A DNA stretch of 49,063 bases from Blautia sp. AF19-10LB (GTDB taxonomy: Bacteria > Bacillota > Clostridia > Lachnospirales > Lachnospiraceae): positions 1 to 49,063 of the forward strand of contig NZ_QTWS01000028.1 in assembly GCF_003461245.1 (NCBI RefSeq), written 5' to 3'. Of this stretch, positions 16,194 through 24,528 are shown piece by piece (position 1 is the stretch's first letter; each line of letters begins with the position of its first letter). The notes beneath the pieces were generated by a model. The model was not told the DNA's origin. It saw nothing but the letters and a program-made list of their open reading frames with translations, and did no database searches. A program made the position numbers and the translations under genes.

Positions 16194-17369
16194 TTATTGT
16201 GAAATCCCTGTGATCTCTGCAAGTGCATGAAGGGCAGTGTCCACTTCTTCCGGGGTATTTTCCGGACCAAAGGAGAAGCGGAGCGTACCGGCAGGATATG
16301 TGCCGAGGGTTTTGTGCGCACTTGGGGCACAGTGGAGACCGACGCGGGACATGATCCCGTAAGTATCGTCCAGTTCAAAGGCGGCACGAGCCATATCCAC
16401 TTCAAGTGTCTGGATCGAGACGACGGCACAGCGGTTCTGGGTGTCTTTGTGTCCGATCACGCGAAGGCTGGCCTCAGCCGGGTCGAGGGTGAGGATTCCG
16501 TCAATGAATTGTTTCGTCAGCGTGAGTTCATGCTGGAAAGCCAGATCCATTGAACTGTTCTCCAGATCATCAAGCGCGGCGTGAAGACCGAGGATCCCGG
16601 GGATGTTCGGCGTTCCCGGCTCGAAGCGGTCCGGGAGGAAATCAGGGACTTCTTCAGTATGGGAAATACTTCCGGTGCCGCCACTTAAGAGTGGTTCGAT
16701 CTGAGAAGCAAGCTCGCTGCAGATCAGGAAACCGCCGATCCCCTGTGGTCCACGGAGTCCTTTGTGCCCGGTGAAAGCGAGCGCATCAAGCTTTAATTCT
16801 TCCATATCGATCGGAAGTGTACCGGCAGTCTGTGCACTGTCCAGGACAAAAAGCAGCTCATGTTTCTGGCAGAAGGTGCTGATCTCCTTAAGCGGCATGA
16901 TGGTTCCGCATACATTGGAAGCGTGGAGACAGACGAGAAGTCTGGTATTTGGTTTCACGAGCGCATCTGCTTCTGAGAGAATCAGATTTCCTTCATGATC
17001 GCACGGAATCCTGTCAAAAGTCACTCCCTGTCTCTGAAGCTGCACAAGCGGGCGCATTACTGCATTGTGCTCCATCGAAGTGACCAGCACATGGTCGCCT
17101 GGTTTCAGGATCCCCTTGAGGAGAATATTAAGGCTCATAGTGATGTTCTGGGTGAAAATCACATTTTTGCCCCTGCCGGATGTGAAATGGAAAAGCCGGC
17201 GAAGCTGTTCTCTTGTTTCAAAGATCTGTTCTTCTACGGAATAGGCAGCCTGATACCCGCCGCGTCCGACATTGACCGCACAGCCGGAGAGATACTGATA
17301 AACAGCATCAGCCACAGAAGGAGCCTTCGGAAAAGAAGTGCTTGCCTGATCCAGATATATTTTTTTCAT
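16194..17369 (-). CDS. Cysteine desulfurase / selenocysteine lyase family (EF2568-like)
   Basis: 391-residue PLP enzyme of aminotransferase class V that takes sulfur or selenium from cysteine or selenocysteine as a protein persulfide. The PLP lysine is K203 in TGHKGL, the cofactor aspartate is D177 in VLDSAQTAG, and the catalytic cysteine is C347 in [14 protein letters not shown]. This subgroup occurs with YedE, YedF and selenium-dependent molybdenum hydroxylase genes, and the neighbours here fit: LysR downstream, yedE-yedF-DUF3343 divergent. It probably supplies activated selenium or sulfur for SelD or for a labile selenium cofactor; neither selD nor selA/selB is in the window. A spaced GAGG ribosome site precedes the ATG. 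Confidence 0.88.
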   Translation of the reverse strand: MKKIYLDQASTSFPKAPSVADAVYQYLSGCAVNVGRGGYQAAYSVEEQIFETREQLRRLFHFTSGRGKNVIFTQNITMSLNILLKGILKPGDHVLVTSMEHNAVMRPLVQLQRQGVTFDRIPCDHEGNLILSEADALVKPNTRLLVCLHASNVCGTIMPLKEISTFCQKHELLFVLDSAQTAGTLPIDMEELKLDALAFTGHKGLRGPQGIGGFLICSELASQIEPLLSGGTGSISHTEEVPDFLPDRFEPGTPNIPGILGLHAALDDLENSSMDLAFQHELTLTKQFIDGILTLDPAEASLRVIGHKDTQNRCAVVSIQTLEVDMARAAFELDDTYGIMSRVGLHCAPSAHKTLGTYPAGTLRFSFGPENTPEEVDTALHALAEITGISQ

Positions 17370-17407
17370 AAAATTACCTCACGTACTTTTATTAGATCAT
17401 AATTCTG

Positions 17408-17416
17408 AGTATAGCA
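17408..17416 (-). promoter_or_regulatory. Extended -10 promoter of the desulfurase-lysR unit
   Basis: On the minus strand TGC directly followed by TATACT (plus-strand positions 17408-17413 for the hexamer), an extended -10 pattern about 35 bases before the desulfurase start. The surrounding 17395-17470 region is strongly AT-rich with repeated CATAAT and CTATAA words, where LysR may bind; I see no unambiguous T-N11-A box. Confidence 0.45.
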
Positions 17417-17510
17417 TAATTTATAAATATTATCTATAAGTAGCTATAAAATACGACTATATTTAATTAGTGAAAAATGCTCAACAATGGTATGATAATA
17501 CAAAGAAAAT

Positions 17511-17536
17511 ATGCTGATACCAAAATCTTTCAGCAT
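17511..17536 (+). promoter_or_regulatory. Leader hairpin before yedE
   Basis: ATGCTGA and TCAGCAT form a perfect 7-bp stem around a 12-nt loop, ending 10 bases before the yedE ribosome site GGGAGG (17546-17551). It could affect translation or mRNA stability; there is no T-run, so it is not a terminator. Confidence 0.35.
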
Positions 17537-17561
17537 TGAGGGAAAGGGAGGTTATTCACTA

Positions 17562-18623
17562 ATGAAAAAAGAAAAAACAACAATTGTTGTAGCTGGCGTG
17601 CTCATCGGTGTGATCGCAGCTATGCTGGTATTTTTTGGAAATCCGGCAAATATGGGATTCTGTATTGCCTGCTTCCTCCGTGATACCACAGGTGCGCTCG
17701 GACTTCATTCCGCAGCAGCCGTACAGTACATCCGTCCGGAGATCATCGGACTTGTGCTGGGTGCATGTATCGTGTCACTGATCACCAAAGAGTTCCGTCC
17801 AAGAGGAGGCTCTGCACCGGTGACAAGATTTGTTCTGGGTGCTTTTGTTATGATCGGATGCCTGATGTTCCTTGGCTGTCCGTTCCGTATGATCCTGCGT
17901 CTGGCAGGCGGTGACGGAAATGCCATCTTCGGTCTGGTTGGTTTCGTGGCAGGTATCCTGACAGGAACATTCTTCCTCAAGAAAGGCTACACTCTGAAAC
18001 GTTCCTACAAGATGCCGAAACTTGAAGGTGGTATTTTCCCGGTAGTTCAGATCGTAATGCTGCTCCTTCTTGTGGCAGCACCGGCATTTATCTACTTTAC
18101 AGAGCCGGACGGCGGCCCTGGAGCAAAGCATGCGGCAATTCTGATCTCACTGGCAGCAGGTGTGATCGTTGGTATCCTTGCACAGAGAACCCGTCTCTGC
18201 ATGGTCGGCGGAATCCGTGATGCAGTTCTGTTTGGCGAGTTCAAGCTTCTGTTTGGTTTTGTTGCGATCCTTGTCAGTGCACTGATCGTAAATGTGATTC
18301 TTGGATATTTCCATCCGGGATTTGCCGGTCAGCCGATCGCACATACAGATGGACTCTGGAATGCACTTGGTATGTATCTTGCCGGTTTTGGCTGTATCCT
18401 TCTCGGTGGCTGCCCGATGCGCCAGCTCATTCTCTCCGGTGAGGGAAATACAGACTCTGTTGTGACCGTTCTCGGCCTGATGGCAGGAGCTGCTTTTGCC
18501 CACAACTTCGGTCTGGCATCTTCAGCAGATGGCCCGACAGCAAACGGCAAGATCGCAGTTGTGATCGGTATCATTGTTGTAGCAGTGATCGGCGTGGTCA
18601 ATTCCAGGCGAAAAGAAGCCTGA
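17562..18623 (+). CDS. yedE: YedE/YeeE family selenium metabolism membrane protein
   Basis: 353-residue polytopic inner membrane protein with about ten helices, thought to import a selenium (or thiosulfate-like sulfur) species. Conserved cysteines, typical of the transport path in YeeE/YedE proteins, are visible: C34 and C37 in GFCIACFLRD, C106 in GCPFRM, one in RLCMVGGIRD and one in GGCPMRQL near the C-terminus. The ATG at 17562 is chosen over an in-frame ATG at 17511 because GGGAGG lies 10 nt before it and 17511 lies inside the leader hairpin. It is followed after 13 bases by yedF. The selenium assignment rests on gene context; a sulfur role remains possible. Confidence 0.88.
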   Translation: MKKEKTTIVVAGVLIGVIAAMLVFFGNPANMGFCIACFLRDTTGALGLHSAAAVQYIRPEIIGLVLGACIVSLITKEFRPRGGSAPVTRFVLGAFVMIGCLMFLGCPFRMILRLAGGDGNAIFGLVGFVAGILTGTFFLKKGYTLKRSYKMPKLEGGIFPVVQIVMLLLLVAAPAFIYFTEPDGGPGAKHAAILISLAAGVIVGILAQRTRLCMVGGIRDAVLFGEFKLLFGFVAILVSALIVNVILGYFHPGFAGQPIAHTDGLWNALGMYLAGFGCILLGGCPMRQLILSGEGNTDSVVTVLGLMAGAAFAHNFGLASSADGPTANGKIAVVIGIIVVAVIGVVNSRRKEA

Positions 18624-18636
18624 AAGGAGATAAAAT

Positions 18637-18843
18637 ATGAAAAGAGTAGATGCAAGAGGACTGTCCTGCCCGGAACCAGTCATCCAGACAAAAAATGCCA
18701 TGGCGTCCAGAGCAGCTCAGTATGAAGTTCTGGTAGACAATGTGGTGGCAAAAGAAAATGTCTCTCGTTTTGCAATCCATCAGGGCTATCAGGTCGAGGT
18801 GGAAGAACAGGGCGATGATTTCCTGCTCAGGATAAAGAAATGA
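18637..18843 (+). CDS. yedF: TusA-like sulfur/selenium carrier (YedF, TusA-only form)
   Basis: 68-residue SirA/TusA fold protein with the invariant CPEP motif (C11-P14), whose cysteine carries persulfide or selenopersulfide. YedF proteins of selenium operons often have a second DsrE-like domain of about 110 residues; here only the TusA part exists. AAAGGAG precedes the ATG. The stop overlaps the DUF3343 start (ATGA), so the two are translationally coupled. It is likely to accept sulfur or selenium from the divergently encoded desulfurase or from the YedE-imported species and pass it on. Confidence 0.85.
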   Translation: MKRVDARGLSCPEPVIQTKNAMASRAAQYEVLVDNVVAKENVSRFAIHQGYQVEVEEQGDDFLLRIKK

Positions 18844-19082
18844 TGAAATATATAGCGACGTTTTATTCTCATTATGGTGCGATCCAGTACCGGAAGAACT
18901 GTGAGAAGATGGACCTGGAGGCGGTTGTCATGCCGGTTCCCAGAGACTTGAGTTCTTCCTGCGGAACCTGTGTGCGCTTCGAGGCGGAAGGGGAATTCCC
19001 GGAGCGAAACGAAGAAGTGGAACAGATCGTCCGGATCGAAGATTCAGGATATGTGCGTATCTATCATGCAGATGAAGAATAA
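18840..19082 (+). CDS. DUF3343 small putative Se/S carrier protein
   Basis: 80 residues, with the DUF3343 pattern: an N-terminal strand YIATFYSHYGAIQYRK, then PVPRDLSSSCGTCVRF with two cysteines (C41, C44), and an acidic tail. Proteins of this family occur beside YedE/YedF and cysteine desulfurases. The Ser-Cys region resembles a carrier or chaperone site. Overlap of ATGA with yedF suggests equal production of the two proteins. The exact function has not been established to my knowledge. Confidence 0.8.
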   Translation: MMKYIATFYSHYGAIQYRKNCEKMDLEAVVMPVPRDLSSSCGTCVRFEAEGEFPERNEEVEQIVRIEDSGYVRIYHADEE

Positions 19083-19091
19083 AAAATATTA

Positions 19092-19119
19092 AGAGGAGCT
19101 TTCGGGCTTCTCTTTTTTT
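19092..19119 (+). terminator. Intrinsic terminator of the yedE operon
   Basis: AGAGGAGC pairs with GCTTCTCT (one wobble) around TTTCGG and is followed by seven T. It ends the yedE-yedF-DUF3343 unit. Confidence 0.85.
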
Positions 19120-19128
19120 GACGTGAGA

Positions 19129-19157
19129 TTGTACGAAAATGTAAATTCGTGTATACT
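19129..19157 (+). promoter_or_regulatory. Promoter of greA
   Basis: TTGTAC (19129-19134), a 17-bp spacer and TATACT (19152-19157), about 60 bases before the greA start. A short imperfect hairpin (CCACATC / GATGCGG, 19175-19197) lies in the leader. Confidence 0.65.
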
Positions 19158-19219
19158 AGGGATAAAATAAAAAGCCACATCAGCTTTAAAGATGCGGCAC
19201 AGAATCAGGAGTGAGAACA

Positions 19220-19720
19220 ATGAGAGAAAAACTGACCAAGAGAGACGTAGAAAAGATAGAAGAAGAGATCGAGCACCGTAAGCTTGTCATCCGAAAGGAA
19301 GCCATCGAGGCGGTCAAGGAAGCGCGTGCGCAAGGCGACCTGAGTGAGAACTTTGAATACTACGCTGCAAAGAAACACAAGAACCAGAACGAGAGCAGGA
19401 TCCGTTACCTGGAGAGAATGCTCAAGACAGCAGAAGTCGTAGAGGATACTTCCAGGTCAGATGAAGTAGGCATGGACGATATCGTAGAAGTCGAATTCGA
19501 GGAAGATGGCGAAGTGGAGAAATACAAACTCGTCACTTCGATCCGTGGAAATTCGATGGAAAACCGTGTCAGCATCGAATCCCCGATCGGCAAAGCACTC
19601 AAGGGACACCGCGTCGGCGACAGAGTCAAAGTACAGGTGAACGAAAACGTAAGCTACTATCTGCGCATCCGCTCTATCGATAAGACAGGGGACGAAGGAG
19701 AAGACATCCGCAGCTTCTGA
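19220..19720 (+). CDS. greA: Transcription elongation factor GreA
   Basis: 166 residues. Binds the RNA polymerase secondary channel and stimulates cleavage of backtracked transcripts. The N-terminal coiled coil (about 1-75) has the acidic tip GDLSENFEYYAAK; the C-terminal FKBP-like globular domain (about 85-160) includes the typical SIESPIGKALKGHRVGD stretch. The ATG at 19220 is preferred over the GTG at 19211 because AGGAG (19207-19211) lies 8 nt upstream of it and overlaps the GTG. Monocistronic, between the selenium cluster and the phosphate genes. It could be a second GreA copy; the genome cannot be seen. Confidence 0.92.
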   Translation: MREKLTKRDVEKIEEEIEHRKLVIRKEAIEAVKEARAQGDLSENFEYYAAKKHKNQNESRIRYLERMLKTAEVVEDTSRSDEVGMDDIVEVEFEEDGEVEKYKLVTSIRGNSMENRVSIESPIGKALKGHRVGDRVKVQVNENVSYYLRIRSIDKTGDEGEDIRSF

Positions 19721-19752
19721 CGGAAAAAATCCGCCAAAAAGCGTTTTTTTTC
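19721..19752 (+). terminator. Possible weak terminator after greA
   Basis: A 4-bp CGGA/TCCG stem followed after a few bases by AAAAAGCG and a run of eight T. The stem is short, so this is a weak call. Confidence 0.35.
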
Positions 19753-19765
19753 TGTGAAATTCGAT

Positions 19766-19819
19766 TTTACAAAGATTTAACATAAAACTGGTGAGAACTT
19801 TACACGATGTCAATATGAT
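19766..19819 (+). promoter_or_regulatory. Pho-box-like direct repeats and -10 of the Na/phosphate cotransporter gene
   Basis: TTTACA (19766-19771), 5-bp spacer, TTAACA (19777-19782), then TTTACA again at 19799-19804, exactly two 11-bp steps further. The intermediate 19788 slot is degenerate. TATGAT (19814-19819) lies 9 bp after the last repeat with no -35 hexamer at the usual place. Repeats of TTAACA-like hexamers every 11 bp are the known PhoP/PhoB site pattern in Bacillus, and the sensor-regulator pair is encoded two genes downstream. Confidence 0.65.
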
Positions 19820-19853
19820 GAAACCATATTAAATCTGAGCAAAGGAGAACATT

Positions 19854-21620
19854 ATGGATTTTTTCAGCATATTAACATTGTTGGGCGGTCTTGCCATGTT
19901 TTTGTATGGAATGCAGGTTATGGGCGATGGTCTGGCAAAAGTATCAGGAGGTAAACTGGAGCAGATCCTGGAAAACTTAACTTCAAGCAAATGGAAAGCA
20001 GTACTTCTCGGAATGTGCGTGACAGCAGTCATCCAGTCCTCATCCGCAACGACCGTTATGGTAGTCGGATTTGTAAATTCAGGAATCATGAAACTGACAC
20101 AGGCAGTCGGCATCATCATGGGTGCGAATATCGGAACTACCATCACTTCCTGGCTTCTGAGCCTTACTGGAATTGAGAGCAGCAACTTTTTTATCAGCCT
20201 TCTGAAACCGAGTTCTTTTTCACCGGTCCTGGCACTGGTCGGAATCAGCCTTCTGACTTTTACCAAAAGCTCCCGTAAGAAAGATATCGGAACCATCCTT
20301 CTGGGATTCGCAGTACTGATGTTTGGTATGGAATCTATGAGCGGCGCAGTAAAACCTCTGGCAGATGTACCGGAATTCACAGGTCTTCTCCTTAAATTCT
20401 CCAATCCGGTAGCAGGAATCCTTGCAGGTACGATCCTGACTGCGATCATTCAGTCTTCCTCCGCATCTGTCGGTATCCTTCAGGCACTCTGTATGACAGG
20501 TGCAGTTCCATTCAGCTCTGCATTCCCGATCATCATGGGACAGAACATCGGTACCTGTGTGACAGCACTTCTGTCTGCGATCGGTGCAAACAAGAATGCA
20601 AAGAGAGCAGCGATGATCCACCTGTACTTCAACCTGATCGGAACCGTTGTGTTCATGTCACTGTTTTACCTTATCAATACAGCGGTACATTTCCCATTTA
20701 TGACGCAGATGGCAACACCGGCAACGATTGCGATCACACACAGTGTCTTCAATATCACAGCGACGGTTGCATGGCTTCCATTCTCTAACCTTCTTGTGAA
20801 ACTTGCCTGTCTCACGATCCGTGACGACAAGTCCGATGAAGTCAGCAAGGAAGATCAGGAGTTCATGATCCTGGAATCCAGATTTTTGGAAAAACCGGCT
20901 TTTGCCGTAGAGCAGGGAAGAAATGCAGCAAGACATATGGAGCGTGATTCCCGCAAGGCTCTGGATATTTCGCTTGGACTGCTCCGTAACTATGAGGAAG
21001 AGCAGGCAGAGCGTGTCCAGAAGATCGAGACAAAAGTAGACCGTTATGAGGATGAACTGGGAACTTATCTGGTGAAGCTGAATAACAAAGACCTCTCCGA
21101 GAAGGACAGCCACAGCGTTTCCATCATGCTTCACTGCATCGGTGATTTCGAGCGTATCTCAGATCATGCGGTAAATATTATGGAATCCGCAAGAGAGCTT
21201 CACGAAAAGAATCTCAGTTTCTCGCCGGAGGCCAGAACGGAACTTCAGGTTCTGGTCAGTGTAGTCGGCAGGATCGTAGATACTGCATATGACGTATTCG
21301 ACAAGCAGGATATGAACCTCACCCGTGATGTAGAGCCTCTGGAAGAAATGGTGGATGAGCTGAGCAGGGAGATGAAACGTCGCCATGTCAACCGTCTGCG
21401 TTCTGGAGAATGTACGATCGAGATGGGATTTATCCTCACAGACCTGATCACCAGTCTGGAACGTATCGCAGACCATTGTTCCAACATCAGCGTCTGCGTA
21501 ACACAGGTAAGAGAGAATCTTTATGATACACACAGTCATCTGGAGAGCCTCAAAAACGAACCAGATGAAGGCTATTACAATCGTCTGGAAGAACTGCAGA
21601 GAGAGTATGTACTTCCGTAA
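19854..21620 (+). CDS. Na+/phosphate cotransporter family protein with PhoU-like tail
   Basis: 588 residues. N-terminal Na_Pi_cotrans domain with two inverted repeats, each with the family signature (IQSSSATTVMVVGFVN near 62 and IQSSSASVGIL near 200) and about eight or nine membrane segments to residue 320. The rest is cytoplasmic and PhoU-like (ARHMERDSRKALDISLGLL, then ILTDLITSLERIADHCSNI). It should take up inorganic phosphate with sodium (or move phosphate by gradient) and may signal phosphate status through the PhoU part to the histidine kinase. AAAGGAG precedes the ATG. It lies 58 bases upstream of the response regulator gene and probably shares its transcript. Confidence 0.9.
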   Translation: MDFFSILTLLGGLAMFLYGMQVMGDGLAKVSGGKLEQILENLTSSKWKAVLLGMCVTAVIQSSSATTVMVVGFVNSGIMKLTQAVGIIMGANIGTTITSWLLSLTGIESSNFFISLLKPSSFSPVLALVGISLLTFTKSSRKKDIGTILLGFAVLMFGMESMSGAVKPLADVPEFTGLLLKFSNPVAGILAGTILTAIIQSSSASVGILQALCMTGAVPFSSAFPIIMGQNIGTCVTALLSAIGANKNAKRAAMIHLYFNLIGTVVFMSLFYLINTAVHFPFMTQMATPATIAITHSVFNITATVAWLPFSNLLVKLACLTIRDDKSDEVSKEDQEFMILESRFLEKPAFAVEQGRNAARHMERDSRKALDISLGLLRNYEEEQAERVQKIETKVDRYEDELGTYLVKLNNKDLSEKDSHSVSIMLHCIGDFERISDHAVNIMESARELHEKNLSFSPEARTELQVLVSVVGRIVDTAYDVFDKQDMNLTRDVEPLEEMVDELSREMKRRHVNRLRSGECTIEMGFILTDLITSLERIADHCSNISVCVTQVRENLYDTHSHLESLKNEPDEGYYNRLEELQREYVLP

Positions 21621-21678
21621 AAGATACACACAGTAACGGCAGATTCCGGACAGAAAGGGAAATAACAGTTACAACAGA

Positions 21679-22347
21679 ATGATCTATTGTGTAGAAGATG
21701 AAAGAAATATCAGAGAGCTTTTGATCTATACCCTGGAAACGACAGGATTTTCAGCAAAGGGTGTGTCGAATGGGAAAGAACTCCGGGCACTTCTTAAAGA
21801 AGAACTCCCGGATCTTATCCTTCTGGACATCATGCTTCCGGGGGAAGACGGATACAGCATTCTCGAACGGCTCAAAGCTTCACAGGAGACCAAAAATATC
21901 CCGGTGATCATGGTCACGGCAAAAGAAGCCGAATTTGACAAGGTCCGCGGGTTGGAAGCAGGAGCCGATGATTATATCACAAAACCTTTTGGAATGATGG
22001 AATTTGTCGCCAGAGTAAAGGCGGTCCTGCGCCGCTGTTCCAGACAGGAGGACGACAAAGAACTGAAATGTCAGGATCTGACACTGTCTGTCGGAAAGCA
22101 CAAAGTCTGCTGGAAGGGCGAAAAGATCGAACTGACACGTAAGGAATTTGAACTTCTTCAGTATCTGATGGAAAACAAGGGACTGGTCATGACGAGAAAT
22201 CAGATCCTCTGCCATGTATGGGGATATGATTTTGACGGCGAGACAAGGACAGTCGATGTACATGTCCGTACCCTGAGACAGAAGCTTGGGGAAGCCGGAA
22301 ATCTGGTCGAGACGGTTCGAGGCGTAGGCTACCGGATCGGAGCATAA
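21679..22347 (+). CDS. PhoB/OmpR-family response regulator
   Basis: 222 residues. N-terminal receiver domain with phosphoacceptor D50 (LLDIMLPGEDG), acidic pocket near residue 6 (VEDE) and the conserved lysine in TKPFG near 102. The C-terminal winged helix of the OmpR/PhoB type ends TVDVHVRTLRQKLGEAG and VRGVGYRIG. Resembles PhoP/PhoB more than other OmpR members, which agrees with the phosphate transporter before it. The ribosome site is poor (GGGAAA about 17 bases away), so translation may depend on coupling or be weak. Only 2 bases separate it from the kinase gene. Confidence 0.88.
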   Translation: MIYCVEDERNIRELLIYTLETTGFSAKGVSNGKELRALLKEELPDLILLDIMLPGEDGYSILERLKASQETKNIPVIMVTAKEAEFDKVRGLEAGADDYITKPFGMMEFVARVKAVLRRCSRQEDDKELKCQDLTLSVGKHKVCWKGEKIELTRKEFELLQYLMENKGLVMTRNQILCHVWGYDFDGETRTVDVHVRTLRQKLGEAGNLVETVRGVGYRIGA

Positions 22348-22349
22348 AA

Positions 22350-23681
22350 ATGAGAAAAAAGATATTAAACCATACCTGTCTGCTCGTAGTCCTGTCAGTG
22401 CTTATGACGTTCCTTGCAGCGAGTCTGGTCATGTACAGCAAGTATAATGAAGATCTGAAGCAGAGCGTCCGGGACAGTACAAAATACATCCAGGACAGCG
22501 TAGAAAAGATGGGCGAATCCTATCTGGACAAGGATCTTGGCAAAGCTTCCGCTGCCCGTATCACACTTCTGGACAGTGAAGGAAATGTTTTGTTTGATTC
22601 ACTGGAAGATCCGACGGAGCTTGCCAATCACAGCAACCGTCCGGAATTTATTCAGGCAGAAAAAGAAGGCTATGCGGAGACTCTGCGTTATTCAGAGACA
22701 CTTTCAAAGCAGAATTTTTACTGTGCGGTGAAACTTTCCAATGGAGATATCCTCCGTGTGGGAAGAACGACAGACAGTGTCTTTTCGACAATGGTCTCCA
22801 GTTCGACACTTTTTGGTGCGCTTTTGCTTCTGATTCTGGTGCTGGCATTTATCCTTGTCCGGAAACAGACACAGGACCTAATCGAGCCGATCAATACACT
22901 GGATCTGGAACATCCGCTTGGAGAAGTCCGCTATGAGGAACTGCGACCTCTTCTGGAGCGTGTAGATGAGCAGAACCACCAGATCGCGAAACAGATGGAA
23001 GAGCTCAAGGAGGCAGAGGCTGTCCGCAGGGAATTTTCTGCGAATGTTTCTCACGAGCTTAAGACACCGTTGATGTCGATCTCCGGTTATGCGGAGCTGA
23101 TGATGAACGGGATGGTTCCGGGAGACAAGATACAGGAGTTTTCCGGAAGGATCTACCACGAGGCAAGCCGTTTAAGTACATTGGTGACAGATATCATCCA
23201 GTTGTCGAGGCTGGATGAGAAGGATAGCGATATGCCATTTGAGCCGGTGGATCTGTATGAGCTGTCAGAGGATATCGTCCTTCATCTGGACAGTGCAGCA
23301 TCAAAGAAGAATATTCAGTTACAGCTTGAGGGAGCGTCAGTTTCCGTCGAGGGTGTGCGTCAGGTCCTCTATGAGATGCTGTACAATATTGCGGACAATG
23401 CAGTACGCTATACGAATAAAGATGGGATCGTAAAGATCTTTGTAGGGCAGAGAGGAAGCCATCCATATTACCGTGTGGAGGATAATGGTATCGGTATCCC
23501 GAAAGAAGAGCAGAAGAGGATCTTTGAACGATTCTACAGGGTGGACAAGAGTCATTCCCGTGAAACCGGTGGAACAGGGCTTGGACTTTCAATCGTAAAG
23601 CACGGTGCGATCCTTCATAACGCAGAGATCGTCTTGGACAGCGAACCGGGACAGGGCACAAAAATGGAGCTGGTCTTTTGA
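22350..23681 (+). CDS. PhoR-like sensor histidine kinase
   Basis: 443 residues. One N-terminal membrane segment (about 8-30), an extracytoplasmic sensing region (about 31-148), a second membrane segment (about 149-170), then the dimerisation domain with H235 in SANVSHELKTPL and a HATPase_c domain with N (DNAVRY), G1 (EDNGIGIP), F (RIFERFYRVD) and G2 (GGTGLGLSIV) boxes. It should phosphorylate the regulator encoded 2 bases upstream. Most likely the phosphate-starvation sensor, given the Na/phosphate transporter in the same run. No PAS domain is obvious. The terminator overlaps its last codons. Confidence 0.88.
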   Translation: MRKKILNHTCLLVVLSVLMTFLAASLVMYSKYNEDLKQSVRDSTKYIQDSVEKMGESYLDKDLGKASAARITLLDSEGNVLFDSLEDPTELANHSNRPEFIQAEKEGYAETLRYSETLSKQNFYCAVKLSNGDILRVGRTTDSVFSTMVSSSTLFGALLLLILVLAFILVRKQTQDLIEPINTLDLEHPLGEVRYEELRPLLERVDEQNHQIAKQMEELKEAEAVRREFSANVSHELKTPLMSISGYAELMMNGMVPGDKIQEFSGRIYHEASRLSTLVTDIIQLSRLDEKDSDMPFEPVDLYELSEDIVLHLDSAASKKNIQLQLEGASVSVEGVRQVLYEMLYNIADNAVRYTNKDGIVKIFVGQRGSHPYYRVEDNGIGIPKEEQKRIFERFYRVDKSHSRETGGTGLGLSIVKHGAILHNAEIVLDSEPGQGTKMELVF

Positions 23682-23699
23682 CAGACTGGCTCCATTTTT
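23660..23699. terminator. Terminator overlapping the end of the phoR-like gene
   Basis: A 17-bp stem with two G-T wobbles: AAAAATGGAGCTGGTCT and AGACTGGCTCCATTTTT around a 6-nt loop. A-run and T-run on either side make it bidirectional for the convergent nagB. The TGA stop of the kinase lies in the loop (23679-23681). Confidence 0.85.
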
Positions 23700-23733
23700 G
23701 TGCGTTGTAAAAGAAATAAATTTGAAGGCGAAA

Positions 23734-24465
23734 TCAAAGATCCATCTCGGAAAGGGCTGCTTCATCAGCGATGATCGTGCAGTCCGGATGGAACTGAAGG
23801 ATAGATCCCGGAACTTCTGGTGTGACAGGTCCCTGGATCACCTGTTTCAGAATCGCTGCCTTATCCTTACCGCTGACAAGAACGATCAGCTTACGGCAGC
23901 GCATGATGGTTCCAATCCCCATGGTGTATGCCTGACGAGGAACATCTTCTTCGCTGGCAAAGAAGCGCTTATTTGCCTGGATCGTTGTTTCAGTCAGATT
24001 CACACAGTGCGTCTCATCTTCGAAATGGTTGGATGGCTCGTTGAAGCCGATGTGTCCGTCGTGACCAAGCCCCAGAAGCTGGATGTCAGCCGGTCCGACG
24101 CGGTGGATCAGTTTGGTGTAGGCCTGGCAGCACTTCTCGCTGTCGGTTTCCGTACCGTCCGGAACATAAGTATTGGCATAAGAAATGTTTACGCGGTGAA
24201 AAAGATGCGTATTCATGAAATAACGATAGCTCTGTTCATGGGAACCTGGAAGTCCCTTATATTCATCAAGATTTACAGTGGTGATCTGTGAAAAATCCAG
24301 ATCGCCGTCCTGGTACATTTCTACAAGGCGGTCATAAGTGCCGATCGGTGAAGAGCCGGTGGCCAGACCAAGAACACTGTCTGGTTTCAGAGTGATCTGG
24401 GCGGCGATGAGATTGGCAGCCTTGCGGCTGAGTTCCTGATAATTTTTTACTTTGCAGATCTGCAT
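23734..24465 (-). CDS. nagB: Glucosamine-6-phosphate deaminase
   Basis: 243 residues, normal for the Gram-positive NagB type. Converts glucosamine-6-phosphate to fructose-6-phosphate and ammonia in the cytoplasm. Motifs: phosphate-binding GLATGSSPIGTY near 33-44, NLDEYKGL with the catalytic aspartate near 71, and GLGHDGHIGFNEP with catalytic aspartate and histidine near 134-146. AGGGAGGA lies 9 nt before the ATG. No nagA (deacetylase) is beside it. It lies next to the AraC regulator, the N-acetylhexosamine kinase-like gene and galE, so it is probably part of an amino-sugar catabolic locus. Confidence 0.95.
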   Translation of the reverse strand: MQICKVKNYQELSRKAANLIAAQITLKPDSVLGLATGSSPIGTYDRLVEMYQDGDLDFSQITTVNLDEYKGLPGSHEQSYRYFMNTHLFHRVNISYANTYVPDGTETDSEKCCQAYTKLIHRVGPADIQLLGLGHDGHIGFNEPSNHFEDETHCVNLTETTIQANKRFFASEEDVPRQAYTMGIGTIMRCRKLIVLVSGKDKAAILKQVIQGPVTPEVPGSILQFHPDCTIIADEAALSEMDL

Positions 24466-24528
24466 GGTAGTAGTTCCTCCCTGTCCGGTTATGGACGATT
24501 GTATTTTATATAGTTTTACCCCGTTATA

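Noticed and set aside
17370..17561. Riboswitch between the desulfurase and yedE
   Set aside because: Only one simple hairpin and AT-rich sequence are visible; no conserved riboswitch core was recognised.
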